The notes under the pieces are model-generated. The model searched no databases and had not been told where the DNA came from. It saw nothing but the letters and a program-made list of their open reading frames with translations. This document shows, one piece after another, positions 1 to 9,500 of a DNA stretch of 30,507 bases (position 1 is the first letter of the stretch; every line of letters begins with the position of its first letter). Both the position numbers and the translations under genes were made by a program. Source of the stretch: an uncultured Bacteroidaceae bacterium (GTDB taxonomy: Bacteria; Bacteroidota; Bacteroidia; Bacteroidales; Bacteroidaceae); assembly GCA_904502185.1 (NCBI GenBank), contig CAJGDX010000016.1, forward strand, positions 1 to 30,507, given 5' to 3'.

Positions 1-450
1 GACAAGCTCAACGAAATCTACGAGCAGTTCTTGCGTCTTGCCGACAAGAAGAAAGAGATTAACGACGACGATATATTGATGCTCGCAGGTGCTGACCGCA
101 GCACTAACAAGGGTATCAAGCTCGAATATTTGCAGGTAACCACCGGCCTCAACATCCGCTCGGTTGCCAGCCTCGGCTTGCGCATTTCAGGCGAATTGTT
201 CGAGAGCGCTGCAACCGGTAACGGTCCCGTGGACGCTGCTATCAATGCGCTCAAGCAGATAATCAAGCGCGACATGACCTTGCGCGAATTCACCATCCAG
301 GCTATCAGCAAGGGTAGCGACGATGTGGGCAAAGTACACATGCAGGTTGAATACAACGATGTTAACTACTATGGCTTTGGCGCTAACACCGACATTGTAT
401 CTGCATCTGTTGAGGCATACATCGACTGTATAAACAAATTCCGCGACTAA
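1..450 (+). CDS. leuA: 2-isopropylmalate synthase, C-terminal part (partial)
   Basis: Frame 1 is open from the first base of the window to a TAA at 448-450, so the 5' part of the gene lies outside. The 149 visible residues match the regulatory (leucine-binding, dimer-forming) C-terminal domain of LeuA. Recognisable stretches include ADKKKEINDDDI near the start, GADRS, and the SGELFESAATGNGPVDAA segment typical of the LeuA allosteric domain. LeuA condenses acetyl-CoA with 2-oxoisovalerate in the cytosol, the first committed step of leucine synthesis, and is normally feedback-inhibited by leucine through this domain. The catalytic TIM barrel is not visible. The gene is followed after 6 bases by leuC, so the two are almost surely one transcript. 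Family assignment is confident; citramalate synthase is a less likely alternative because the neighbours are leuCDB. Confidence 0.93.
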   Translation, partial: DKLNEIYEQFLRLADKKKEINDDDILMLAGADRSTNKGIKLEYLQVTTGLNIRSVASLGLRISGELFESAATGNGPVDAAINALKQIIKRDMTLREFTIQAISKGSDDVGKVHMQVEYNDVNYYGFGANTDIVSASVEAYIDCINKFRD

Positions 451-456
451 TAGAAG

Positions 457-1851
457 ATGAACACACTTTTTGATAAAATATGGGATTCGCACATAGTGCA
501 CAAAGTTGAAGACGGTCCCACACAACTCTATATTGACAGACTCTACTGTCACGAAGTAACATCGCCACAGGCTTTTGATGACCTCAGAAGCCGTGGCATC
601 AAATGCCTTCGTCCCGACAAAATCTACTGCATGCCCGACCACAATATCCCCACAAAGGATCAGGATAAACCCATCGAGGAGCCTGTGTCGCGTCATCAGG
701 TAGAGACACTTACACGCAATGCCCACGAGTTTGGTCTTACCCATTTTGGAATGAAACACCCCAAGAACGGTATCATCCATGTGGTAGGTCCCGAGCTTGG
801 TCTTACTCTTCCGGGAATGACCATCGTGTGTGGCGACTCACACACCTCGACACACGGTGCAATGGGAGCTATCGCTTTCGGCATCGGAACAAGCGAGGTG
901 GGAATGGTGCTTGCTTCGCAGTGTATCCTGCAGCAGAAGCCCAAGTCTATGCGCATCAGTGTAGAGGGTGAACTCGGCAAGGGTGTGACAGCCAAGGATG
1001 TTGCTCTTTACATCATATCTCAGATGACAACCAGCGGTGCAACAGGTTACTTTGTTGAGTATGCAGGTTCTGCAATCCGCTCAATGAGCATGGAGAGCCG
1101 TCTTACACTCTGCAACCTCTCAATCGAGATGGGCGCACGCGGAGGTATGGTCGCTCCCGACGAGATTACATTCGAATATATCAAGGGCCGCGAGTATGCA
1201 CCCGTTGGCGAGGAGTGGGAAAAGGCTGTTGCTTACTGGAAAACTCTTCCCAGCGATGACGATGCTGTGTTCGACAAGGAGATTACATTCCGCGCCGAGG
1301 ATATTGAGCCTCGCGTAACTTACGGAACAAACCCCGGAATGGGTATAGGCATCAGCGAGGCTGTTCCCGCTGTCGAGACTATGCCTCAGGCAGGTCAGGC
1401 TTCTTACATTAAGTCGCTCGAATATATGGGATTCAAGGCTGGTGAGAAACTCGAAGGTCACCCCATCGACTATGTCTTCATCGGTTCTTGTACCAATGGC
1501 CGCATCGAGGACTTCAGAGCTTTTGCCGAAATTGTCAAGGGTCACCAGAAGGCCGAGAATGTTGTTGCGTGGATAGTTCCCGGCTCGTGGAGCGTGTTCC
1601 GCCAGATAGAAGAGGAGGGTATTGCCGATACACTCGCTGCAGCAGGTTTCGAGCTGCGTCAGCCCGGATGCTCGGCATGCCTTGCAATGAACGAGGATAA
1701 GATTCCTGCCGGAAAGTATGCAGTGTCTACAAGCAACCGTAACTTCGAGGGACGTCAGGGACAGGGTGCCCGCACCATCCTTGCAAGCCCCTATGTTGCA
1801 GCTGCAGCAGCCATCACAGGCAAGATAACAGACCCCCGCAAATTCCTTTAA
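457..1851 (+). CDS. leuC: 3-isopropylmalate dehydratase large subunit
   Basis: The 464-residue product has the usual length of bacterial LeuC. With LeuD it isomerises 2-isopropylmalate to 3-isopropylmalate through an aconitase-type 4Fe-4S cluster. The three cluster cysteines are visible: C345 in GSCTNGR, and C405 and C408 in PGCSACLAM. The substrate-side motif GDSHTSTHGAMG lies near residues 126-137. The ATG at 457 follows leuA by 6 bases and gives a full-length N-terminus beginning with MNTLFDKIWDSH, as in the family. It is the second gene of the visible leuACDB run and its job is fixed by that context. There is no sign of truncation or frameshift. Confidence 0.97.
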   Translation: MNTLFDKIWDSHIVHKVEDGPTQLYIDRLYCHEVTSPQAFDDLRSRGIKCLRPDKIYCMPDHNIPTKDQDKPIEEPVSRHQVETLTRNAHEFGLTHFGMKHPKNGIIHVVGPELGLTLPGMTIVCGDSHTSTHGAMGAIAFGIGTSEVGMVLASQCILQQKPKSMRISVEGELGKGVTAKDVALYIISQMTTSGATGYFVEYAGSAIRSMSMESRLTLCNLSIEMGARGGMVAPDEITFEYIKGREYAPVGEEWEKAVAYWKTLPSDDDAVFDKEITFRAEDIEPRVTYGTNPGMGIGISEAVPAVETMPQAGQASYIKSLEYMGFKAGEKLEGHPIDYVFIGSCTNGRIEDFRAFAEIVKGHQKAENVVAWIVPGSWSVFRQIEEEGIADTLAAAGFELRQPGCSACLAMNEDKIPAGKYAVSTSNRNFEGRQGQGARTILASPYVAAAAAITGKITDPRKFL

Positions 1852-1863
1852 TGCTTAACGACG

Positions 1864-2454
1864 ATGAAAAAAGAGAAATTCAACATAATAAAAGATTCGT
1901 GCATCCCTCTGCCGCTGGAGAATATCGACACCGACCAGATTGTTCCTGCACGTTTCCTGAAAGCTACCACACGCGAGGGATTCGGTGAAAATCTCTTCCG
2001 CGACTGGCGCTTCGACGAACAGGGTAACAAGATTGAAAGCTTTGTGCTTAACGACCCCACATATTCGGGACAGATATTGGTGGCAGGCAAGAATTTCGGT
2101 TCAGGCTCAAGCCGCGAGCATGCAGCGTGGGCTATTGCCGACTATGGCTTCCGCGTGGTTGTTTCAAGCTTCTTTGCCGATATTCACAAGAACAACGAAC
2201 TTAACAACTTCGTGCTTCCCGTAGTGGTTACCGAGGAGTTCCTTAAAGAACTTTTCGACTCGATATATGCTAACCCCCGTACCGAGGTTATTGTCAATCT
2301 GCCCGAGCAGACCATCATAAATACAGCAACCGGCAAGTCCGAGACATTTGAAATTAATGCCTACAAAAAGCACTGTTTGATGAACGGTCTCGACGATATT
2401 GACTTCCTGCTCAGCAACAAGGACAAGATAGAGAGCTGGGAGGCTACACGATAA
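1864..2454 (+). CDS. leuD: 3-isopropylmalate dehydratase small subunit
   Basis: The 196-residue protein matches LeuD in length and motifs: TDQIVPARFLK at residues 23-33 and the glycine-serine loop NFGSGSSREHA at 77-87, which closes over the substrate in the LeuCD heterodimer. It supplies the swivel domain that completes the active site of the iron-sulfur isomerase. The start ATG lies 12 bases after the leuC stop, and leuB follows after 21 bases, so expression as one leuACDB message is expected. No regulatory site was seen inside the operon. The protein should be cytosolic. Confidence 0.97.
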   Translation: MKKEKFNIIKDSCIPLPLENIDTDQIVPARFLKATTREGFGENLFRDWRFDEQGNKIESFVLNDPTYSGQILVAGKNFGSGSSREHAAWAIADYGFRVVVSSFFADIHKNNELNNFVLPVVVTEEFLKELFDSIYANPRTEVIVNLPEQTIINTATGKSETFEINAYKKHCLMNGLDDIDFLLSNKDKIESWEATR

Positions 2455-2475
2455 ACCAAATAAAAAAGAGAAACA

Positions 2476-3549
2476 ATGAATATTAAAATAGCAGTGCTTC
2501 CCGGCGATGGTATCGGACCCGAAATTATAGCACAAGCATTGGAAGTTACAAAGGCCGTATGCAACAAATTCGGCCACACATTGGAGTATAAAAAGGGCTT
2601 GGTAGGCGCATGCGCCATCGATGCAACCGGTAACCCCTACCCCGACGAAACACACGAACTCTGTATGCAGAGCGACGCTGTACTCTTCGGCGCAGTGGGC
2701 GACCTTCGTTTCGACAACAACCCCTCGGCTAAGGTACGCCCCGAACAGGGACTCCTGGCTATGCGCAAGAAACTTGGTCTTTATGCCAACCTGCGTCCTG
2801 TAACCACATTCGATTCACTCATCGAAAAATCTCCCTTGCGCCCCGACATTGTAAAAGGTGCAGACTTCATGTGCATCCGCGAACTTACAGGTGGTATGTA
2901 CTTCGGACGCCCTCAGGGACGTTCCGAGGATGGCAATACTGCCTATGACACATGTGTCTACACTCGCGAAGAGGTAGAACGCATTGTTAAACTCGCTTAC
3001 GAGTATGCAATGAAACGTCGCAAGAAGGTGACTGTTGTCGACAAGGCAAACGTGCTTGCAACATCACGCATGTGGCGTCAGATTGCCAATGAGATTGCTC
3101 CCCAGTATCCCGAGGTAGAGACAGAATTTATGTTTGTCGATAATGCGGCAATGCGTCTTATTCAGTGGCCTACATCATTCGACGTAATGGTTACCGAGAA
3201 TATGTTCGGCGACATTCTCACCGATGAGGGTTCTGTAATCACCGGTTCTATGGGTCTTCTCCCTTCAGCATCTATCGGTGTGCATACTTCGCTCTTCGAA
3301 CCTATCCACGGTTCATGGCCTCAGGCTGCCGGACAGAATATTGCCAACCCCTTGGCTACCATCCTGTCGGCTGCAATGATGTTCGAATATGCCTTCGGAC
3401 TGATGGAGGAGGGTGCACTCATACGCGAAGCGGTAAGCGCTTCAATGGAAGCCAATGTTTGTACTCCCGACATCCAGACCCCCAGCGATACAAAGTATGG
3501 AACAGCCGAGGTAGGCGCGTGGATTGTGGACTACATTAACAAAAAATAA
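2476..3549 (+). CDS. leuB: 3-isopropylmalate dehydrogenase
   Basis: The 357-residue product belongs to the isocitrate/isopropylmalate dehydrogenase family. It carries the N-terminal GDGIGPE motif at residues 10-16, the ENMFGDILTDEGS region that holds metal-binding aspartates, and the late SLFEPIHGS motif that contacts the nicotinamide cofactor. It oxidises and decarboxylates 3-isopropylmalate to 2-oxoisocaproate with NAD+, the last step before transamination to leucine. It is the last gene of the leu run. A strong intrinsic terminator begins about 20 bases after its stop codon, which marks the end of the operon. Length and motif order favour LeuB over tartrate or isocitrate dehydrogenases. 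Confidence 0.96.
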   Translation: MNIKIAVLPGDGIGPEIIAQALEVTKAVCNKFGHTLEYKKGLVGACAIDATGNPYPDETHELCMQSDAVLFGAVGDLRFDNNPSAKVRPEQGLLAMRKKLGLYANLRPVTTFDSLIEKSPLRPDIVKGADFMCIRELTGGMYFGRPQGRSEDGNTAYDTCVYTREEVERIVKLAYEYAMKRRKKVTVVDKANVLATSRMWRQIANEIAPQYPEVETEFMFVDNAAMRLIQWPTSFDVMVTENMFGDILTDEGSVITGSMGLLPSASIGVHTSLFEPIHGSWPQAAGQNIANPLATILSAAMMFEYAFGLMEEGALIREAVSASMEANVCTPDIQTPSDTKYGTAEVGAWIVDYINKK

Positions 3550-3570
3550 ACAATAGACCATAAACTTAAG

Positions 3571-3611
3571 GCCTGCCCGATTTTTTAAAAAAGAATCAGG
3601 CGGGCTTTTTT
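3571..3611 (+). terminator. Rho-independent terminator of the leu operon
   Basis: The arm GCCTGCCCGATT (3571-3582) pairs with AATCAGGCGGGC (3594-3605) across an AT-rich loop, with one G-T pair and one mismatch, and six T residues follow (3606-3611). It sits just after leuB and just before fbp, so it separates the two transcription units. Confidence 0.9.
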
Positions 3612-3632
3612 GCTCATAAAAGAGGTAGAGTT

Positions 3633-5603
3633 ATGAAGAACATATACGACAATATGCGATACTTGCAGTTGCTGGCAAAGGAGTTTCCCAATGTGCCAAA
3701 AGTTACAACGGAGATAATAAACCTTGAAGCCATTCTGCAATTGCCTAAGGCTACTGAGCATTTTCTGGCCGACCTTCATGGCGAGAATGAGGCGTTCCAG
3801 CATGTCCTGCGCAACGCTTCGGGAAATATCAAACGCAAGGTGCAGGAGATTTTCGACAAGTTTCTCAGCGAAAATGAGATAAAGGAACTTTGTACGCTCA
3901 TCTATTATCCCGAGGAGAAACTGGAACTTGTCCGTCTGGCCAACAAGGATATGAACGACTTTTATCAGACAACGCTCAATCGCCTGATAATGGTCTGTCG
4001 CAATGTGTCGTCAAAATACACTCGTTCGAAAGTGCGTAAAAGCCTTCCCGAACAGTTTGCCTTCATAATAGAGGAGCTTCTGCACGAGACATCGGATGGG
4101 CGTAACAAACACGAATATTACAATATTATCATTCGTACCATCATTCGCACCCGTCGTGCCGAACCGTTTATCATTCAGTTGTGCTACCTCATCCAGCGAC
4201 TCTCTATCGACCGCTTGCATATATTGGGCGACATCTTCGACAGAGGTCCCGGCGCACACCTGATAATGGACACCCTATGCAATTACCACAATCTTGATAT
4301 CCAGTGGGGCAATCACGATGTGTTGTGGATGGGAGCTGCTGCCGGCAATCCTGCATGTGCTGCGGCTGTCATACGTCTCTCCTTGCGATACGCAAACACT
4401 AAGACACTGGAGGATGGATATGGTATTAATATGGTTCCGCTTGCTACTTTTGCAATGGAAACATACGCCGATGACCCCTGCGAAATATTCAAACCTTTCA
4501 TAGACTTCAACGGCGAAAGTTCGCCCCGTCAAAAGACTCAGCGACTGATAGCGCAGATGCACAAGGCGATTGCTGTCATTCAGTTCAAACTGGAGTCGCA
4601 GCTATACTTGCAGAACCCTGACTGGAACATGCAGGGACGTTGTCTGCTCGAAAAGATGGATTTTGAAAAGGGAACCATCGAGTACAATGGCAAAATATAC
4701 CCGATTGAGGATAGTTACTTTCCCACAATAGACCCTGCTAACCCCTATTGCCTGAACGAAGAGGAACAGGAGATAATGGACAGCCTTGTCCGCTCGTTCC
4801 GCACCAGCGAACGTCTGCAGCGTCACATGCAGTGTCTGTTGACACATGGCGGACTCTATGCAGTCTGCAACTCAAACCTGCTGTTTCATGCCTCTATGCC
4901 CCTGAATGCAGACGGCTCGTTGCGCGAGGTGAATATTCTGGGTGGCAGCTACAAGGGCAAGGAGCTGATGCGCCGTATCGAACAGATAATCCGTCTTGCC
5001 TACGAAGAGGGACCCGACGACGATGAGAAGGCCTACGCACGCGACTACTTCTGGTATCTGTGGTGCGGCCCCGACAGCCCACTCTTCGACAAGTCCAAGA
5101 TGACAACCTTCGAACGCTATTTTATAAAGGATAAAGAGGTGCATACCGAGGAGAAGGGATGGTACTTCAAACTGCGCGACAAAGAGGAAGTGTGCGACAG
5201 ACTACTCGACGACTTTGGAGTCACCGGCAAGCATCGCCACATTATCAACGGACACGTTCCCGTGAAGGCAGGAAAGGGCGAGAACCCCATAAAGGCCGAC
5301 GGCAAACTGATGGTGATTGACGGTGGATTTGCCCGCGCCTATCACTCGACCACCGGCATTGCCGGATATACCCTTGTCTACCACAGCCGTGGATTCCAAC
5401 TGGTGCAGCATGCACCGTTTACCTCCACCGAAGAGGCTGTAATCGAGGGAATAGACATTCAGTCGACCACTGCCATTGTCGAGAGCTCCAACCGCCGTGT
5501 GCTTGTGGGCGACACTGATATAGGCTGCGAACTGCGCAAACAGATAGACGAACTTGAAATGTTGTTGAGAGCCTACCGAAAAGGATTGTTAAAGGAGAAC
5601 TAA
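3633..5603 (+). CDS. fbp: Fructose-1,6-bisphosphatase, class III
   Basis: The 656-residue protein has the length and motif set of class III (Firmicutes/Bacteroidetes) FBPases, which belong to the metallophosphatase superfamily and are unrelated in fold to class I enzymes. Metal-binding motifs in order are DLHGE at residues 47-51, GDIFDRG at 199-205, GNHD at 226-229, and a late NGHVP motif. It hydrolyses fructose-1,6-bisphosphate to fructose-6-phosphate for gluconeogenesis, and is expected in the cytosol with divalent metal ions. The start ATG follows the leu terminator by 21 bases, and dusB begins only 3 bases after the stop. No obvious promoter box was seen in the short space between terminator and start. 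Confidence 0.95.
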   Translation: MKNIYDNMRYLQLLAKEFPNVPKVTTEIINLEAILQLPKATEHFLADLHGENEAFQHVLRNASGNIKRKVQEIFDKFLSENEIKELCTLIYYPEEKLELVRLANKDMNDFYQTTLNRLIMVCRNVSSKYTRSKVRKSLPEQFAFIIEELLHETSDGRNKHEYYNIIIRTIIRTRRAEPFIIQLCYLIQRLSIDRLHILGDIFDRGPGAHLIMDTLCNYHNLDIQWGNHDVLWMGAAAGNPACAAAVIRLSLRYANTKTLEDGYGINMVPLATFAMETYADDPCEIFKPFIDFNGESSPRQKTQRLIAQMHKAIAVIQFKLESQLYLQNPDWNMQGRCLLEKMDFEKGTIEYNGKIYPIEDSYFPTIDPANPYCLNEEEQEIMDSLVRSFRTSERLQRHMQCLLTHGGLYAVCNSNLLFHASMPLNADGSLREVNILGGSYKGKELMRRIEQIIRLAYEEGPDDDEKAYARDYFWYLWCGPDSPLFDKSKMTTFERYFIKDKEVHTEEKGWYFKLRDKEEVCDRLLDDFGVTGKHRHIINGHVPVKAGKGENPIKADGKLMVIDGGFARAYHSTTGIAGYTLVYHSRGFQLVQHAPFTSTEEAVIEGIDIQSTTAIVESSNRRVLVGDTDIGCELRKQIDELEMLLRAYRKGLLKEN

Positions 5604-5606
5604 AAG

Positions 5607-6587
5607 ATGAAAATAGCTAATATAGAATTCGGGAAATACCCGGTGTTTCTGGCGCCGATGGAGGATGTTACAGATGCAGCCTTCCGTCTGATGTGCAAAG
5701 AGTTCGGAGCAGACATGGTGTATACCGAATTTGTGTCGAGCGACGCCCTTATACGTGATGTCAACCGCTCGGTACAGAAACTTCAGATATACGACAAAGA
5801 GCGCCCCGTGGCTATACAGATATATGGCAATGAGGTTGAACCTATGGTGGAGGCTGCGTTGCGTGTAGAGGCTGCCCGCCCCGATATTCTCGATATAAAT
5901 TTCGGCTGTCCCGTCAAGAAGGTTGCCCGTAAGGGTGCCGGTGCAGGAATGTTGCAGAATATCCCCAAGCTGTTGCAGATAACAAAGGCTGTGGTGGATG
6001 CAGTGAAAATCCCCGTCACCGTAAAGACCCGTCTGGGGTGGGACGATGAGAGCAAGGTGATAGTGGAACTTGCCGAGGCTCTTCAGGATTGTGGCATTGC
6101 TGCCCTCACCGTTCACGGACGCACACGCGCCCAGATGTATACAGGCGAGGCCGACTGGACTCTCATTGGCAAGATAAAGGAGAATCCCCGTATGCACATT
6201 CCCATCATAGGTAATGGCGACGTCACCACTCCTGAACGTGCCAAAGAGTGTTTCGACCGCTATGGCGTTGATGCGGTGATGATAGGACGCGCCAGCTTCG
6301 GACGCCCCTGGATTTTCCGCGAGGTGAAGCACTATCTCGAGCATGGCGAGCATGCTGTGCCTTTTACCTTCAAAGAGACTATGGCCATACTGCGTCATCA
6401 GGTGCTTGACAGCGTCGAGCGTCTCGACGAACGTCGCGGCATCATACACATACGCCGTCATCTTGCATCGACTCCGTTGCTCAAAGGGCTCACCGACTTT
6501 CGTCCTTTGCGTATAGCAATGCTGCGTGCCGAAAAGCTGGACGAACTTTTTGCCATCCTCGATAAGATAGAGGAGATATACGGATAG
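5607..6587 (+). CDS. dusB: tRNA-dihydrouridine synthase, DusB type
   Basis: The 326-residue FMN enzyme reduces selected uridines in tRNA to dihydrouridine. The N-terminal VFLAPMEDVTDAAFR stretch is the family signature of the FMN-binding barrel. The active-site region DINFGCPVKKV places the catalytic cysteine at C101, and the CPVKKV form is typical of the DusB/NifR3 branch. The gene sits between fbp (3-base gap) and the TIR membrane protein gene (11-base gap), so all three are likely on one message. The stop codon is TAG. DusB is strongly favoured over DusA or DusC, although orthology was judged from motifs only. Confidence 0.94.
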   Translation: MKIANIEFGKYPVFLAPMEDVTDAAFRLMCKEFGADMVYTEFVSSDALIRDVNRSVQKLQIYDKERPVAIQIYGNEVEPMVEAALRVEAARPDILDINFGCPVKKVARKGAGAGMLQNIPKLLQITKAVVDAVKIPVTVKTRLGWDDESKVIVELAEALQDCGIAALTVHGRTRAQMYTGEADWTLIGKIKENPRMHIPIIGNGDVTTPERAKECFDRYGVDAVMIGRASFGRPWIFREVKHYLEHGEHAVPFTFKETMAILRHQVLDSVERLDERRGIIHIRRHLASTPLLKGLTDFRPLRIAMLRAEKLDELFAILDKIEEIYG

Positions 6588-6598
6588 ACCAAAGACAC

Positions 6599-9500
6599 AT
6601 GACAACAGAACAGAACTATAAATATTACGCATTTATCAGCTACAACGGCAACGACGAACGTTGGGCCAAGTGGCTGCACAAGAAATTGGAATATTATAAA
6701 ATTCCTAGTGCTTTGCGCAAACAGCACATAGGTCTGCCCAAACATGTGCGTCCAATATTCTGGTACAAACAGGACCTTAGCGGCACCAAGTTAACATCGT
6801 CGTTACACAAGGAACTGGAGGCATCAAAATATCTTATAGTTATATGTTCGCCCCATTCGGCCCAGTCTGCGTGGGTGAACGACGAAGTACAGGACTTCAT
6901 CGATCAAGGGAAAGAGGATAGGATAATCCCTTTCATTGTGGGAGGTACTCCTTACAGCAACTCTGCTGATGAATGTTTCCCTCCCGCCTTGCGCCAAATG
7001 CAACGCCAAGAGCAGTTGCGTGGAATAAATATCAACGATCAGGGCCACGACCGTGCCTTGGTGGATGTAATTGCAACCATGTTCGGCCTGCGCTTCGACG
7101 ATTTGTGGGGACGCCATCGCCGCCGCGTTATAAGAAATCGCATCTACATGGGCATTGCATGCCTTATGGCGTTGCTCGTAGGATTCTTCTATTGGGACTA
7201 TACACGCCCCACATACGAATATTTTGCCGACTATGTCGATTGCAATGGTGTACCCAAGGGTATACTGCCCTTGAAAAAGGAGCAAATAGAGAAACGTAAC
7301 AAACTCTATCGTTTCGAAAAACGTCGCATCCCCATAGGCGAACCCAATGCATGGCAGTGGCGCCTTGCAAAAGTTGCGTTTGTAAACTCTGTCGGAACGG
7401 TACAGGAACACACGGAAAATGAACATAAGGACCGCCATCCGATTCAGGAATTTGAATACAGCGATATCACGGGTTCTGTTTTACGTATTAACTTCTGTAA
7501 TAAAAGTGGCAAAACAGTGCTGCGACACGACCTTTCGGAACTCAACGGTAAGCCTGCATGTGTTGCTGACTTCAAGGGCGAATTTGAAGAAAAAGGCAGT
7601 GGATATATTGGAGCAAGTACCACAGATATTTCAATGCCACTACTAAGTGATAAACAAAATAAGACAAACATTAAACGCTACGTATACAAACGTAACGAAC
7701 ATGGTTACATTATAGAACAAAGTTTTCACAGCAACAACGATGATGATCTATTGCGTAGTGCGGTGAGTGACGGCGATGGCATATTTGGTATGCGATATAC
7801 GCTCGATAGTCTAGGCCGAAGAATAAAAACCGAATATTTAGGAATTAACGGAATGCCCTTCAGTACCAAAAAAGGCATTGCCGGTAAGATATACGAGTAT
7901 GATATATTCGGTAATATATGCATGGTCATATATACAAACATAAATGGCAGCGAAACACTCAATCAACTGATGTGGGCAAAATGCTTTGCTACAGCCGATG
8001 ATAATGGAAATATAATAGATGAAACATACTACGGAATAGATGGAAAACCATGTTTGCATAAAGATAATTACTCAAAAGTAAAAGCAATATACGATAACGG
8101 GTTAGTCGCAAAGGAAAGCTATTATGGCATAGAAGGAGAATTATGCATAAATAAAGATGGTTATGCCGTTACAACTTGCAAATATGACAATAAAGGAAAC
8201 CCAACAGAGATAGCATATTATGGTATTGATGGGAAACCCTGCTTACACAAGAATGGCTATGCGAAGGCAATAATCACGAATTACAACAAACTAGGATATC
8301 CTACCAAGGCATCTTATTTTGGCGTAGACGGCAAACCTTGTTTTACAAATAATGGGATATCTGAAGTGATTTTTAAATACAATAAACGAGGAGATATTGA
8401 GGAACAAGCATATTACGGAACAGATGGAGAGCCATGCATAAATAAATATGGTTTCGCTAAAGCAAAATGCATTTATAATCTCCAGGGAAATGTAATAGAA
8501 AAATCATATTACGACACAAAAGACAGACCTTGTACGACTGAATCCGGAGCAGCTTTAATAAAAAGCAAATACGACAACAGAGGAAATATTGAAGAAGAAG
8601 CCTTTTATGATGCTTATGGGCAACCATTTTTAATTAAAGAAGGATATGCAAAAGTGGTTTCTGAAAACGACCATCGAGGTTATTTGACAAAACAGACGTA
8701 TTATGGAGTTGGCGGCAATCGTTGCCTAAATAATGAAGGGGTTGCCAGTGTTAGTACGGTATACGATTCACAAGGCAACTTATCGGAAGTTACATACCAC
8801 GATGTAGAGGAAAAACCTTGTTTGCATATAGACGGATATGCTAAGGCTAAATTTAAATATGATTCTTTAAGGTACATATCAGAAGTATCTTATTATGGGA
8901 TTGACGGCAAGCCATGTATGTTAAAAGATGGATTGTCAATGGTTCGGTGTAAATTTGATACACAAGGAAATGTGATTGAAAAAAAGTATTTCGGTGTTGA
9001 TGGAAAACCGTGCTTGACATCAGATGGAATTGCAAGGGTAAACAACTTGTATAATGAAAAAGGAAATCTTATAGAACAATCCTTTTATAATATAGACGAA
9101 AGGCTGTGTTTGCACAATGAAGGATATGCAATGATATCATCCGAATATGACGAAAGAGGAAATGTTGTTAAAGAACAATACCGTGGAATAGACAAAAAAC
9201 TATGTCTAATAAATGAAGGGTATGCAACTGTTATATATGAATATGACGAAAGAGGAAATAATATAGAAGAACAATATTATGGAGTTGATGAAAAGTTATG
9301 TTTGAACAATGACGGCTATGCAAAAGCAATATGGAAATATGACGACAAAGGGAAGAAAATAGAGGAAGCATTTTTCGGTACCGATGGCGAACCATGCTTG
9401 TCTAATGATGGCTATGCAAAAGCAATTTGTAAATACGACAACCGCGGAAACTTGATTGAGGTTTCATCTTTCGGTGTCGATGGCGAACCATGCTCAAGTA

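Noticed and set aside
5589..6632. Long minus-strand open frame of 347 codons opposite dusB
   Set aside because: It covers dusB in antisense, spans gene boundaries, and looks like a shadow of dusB codon use.
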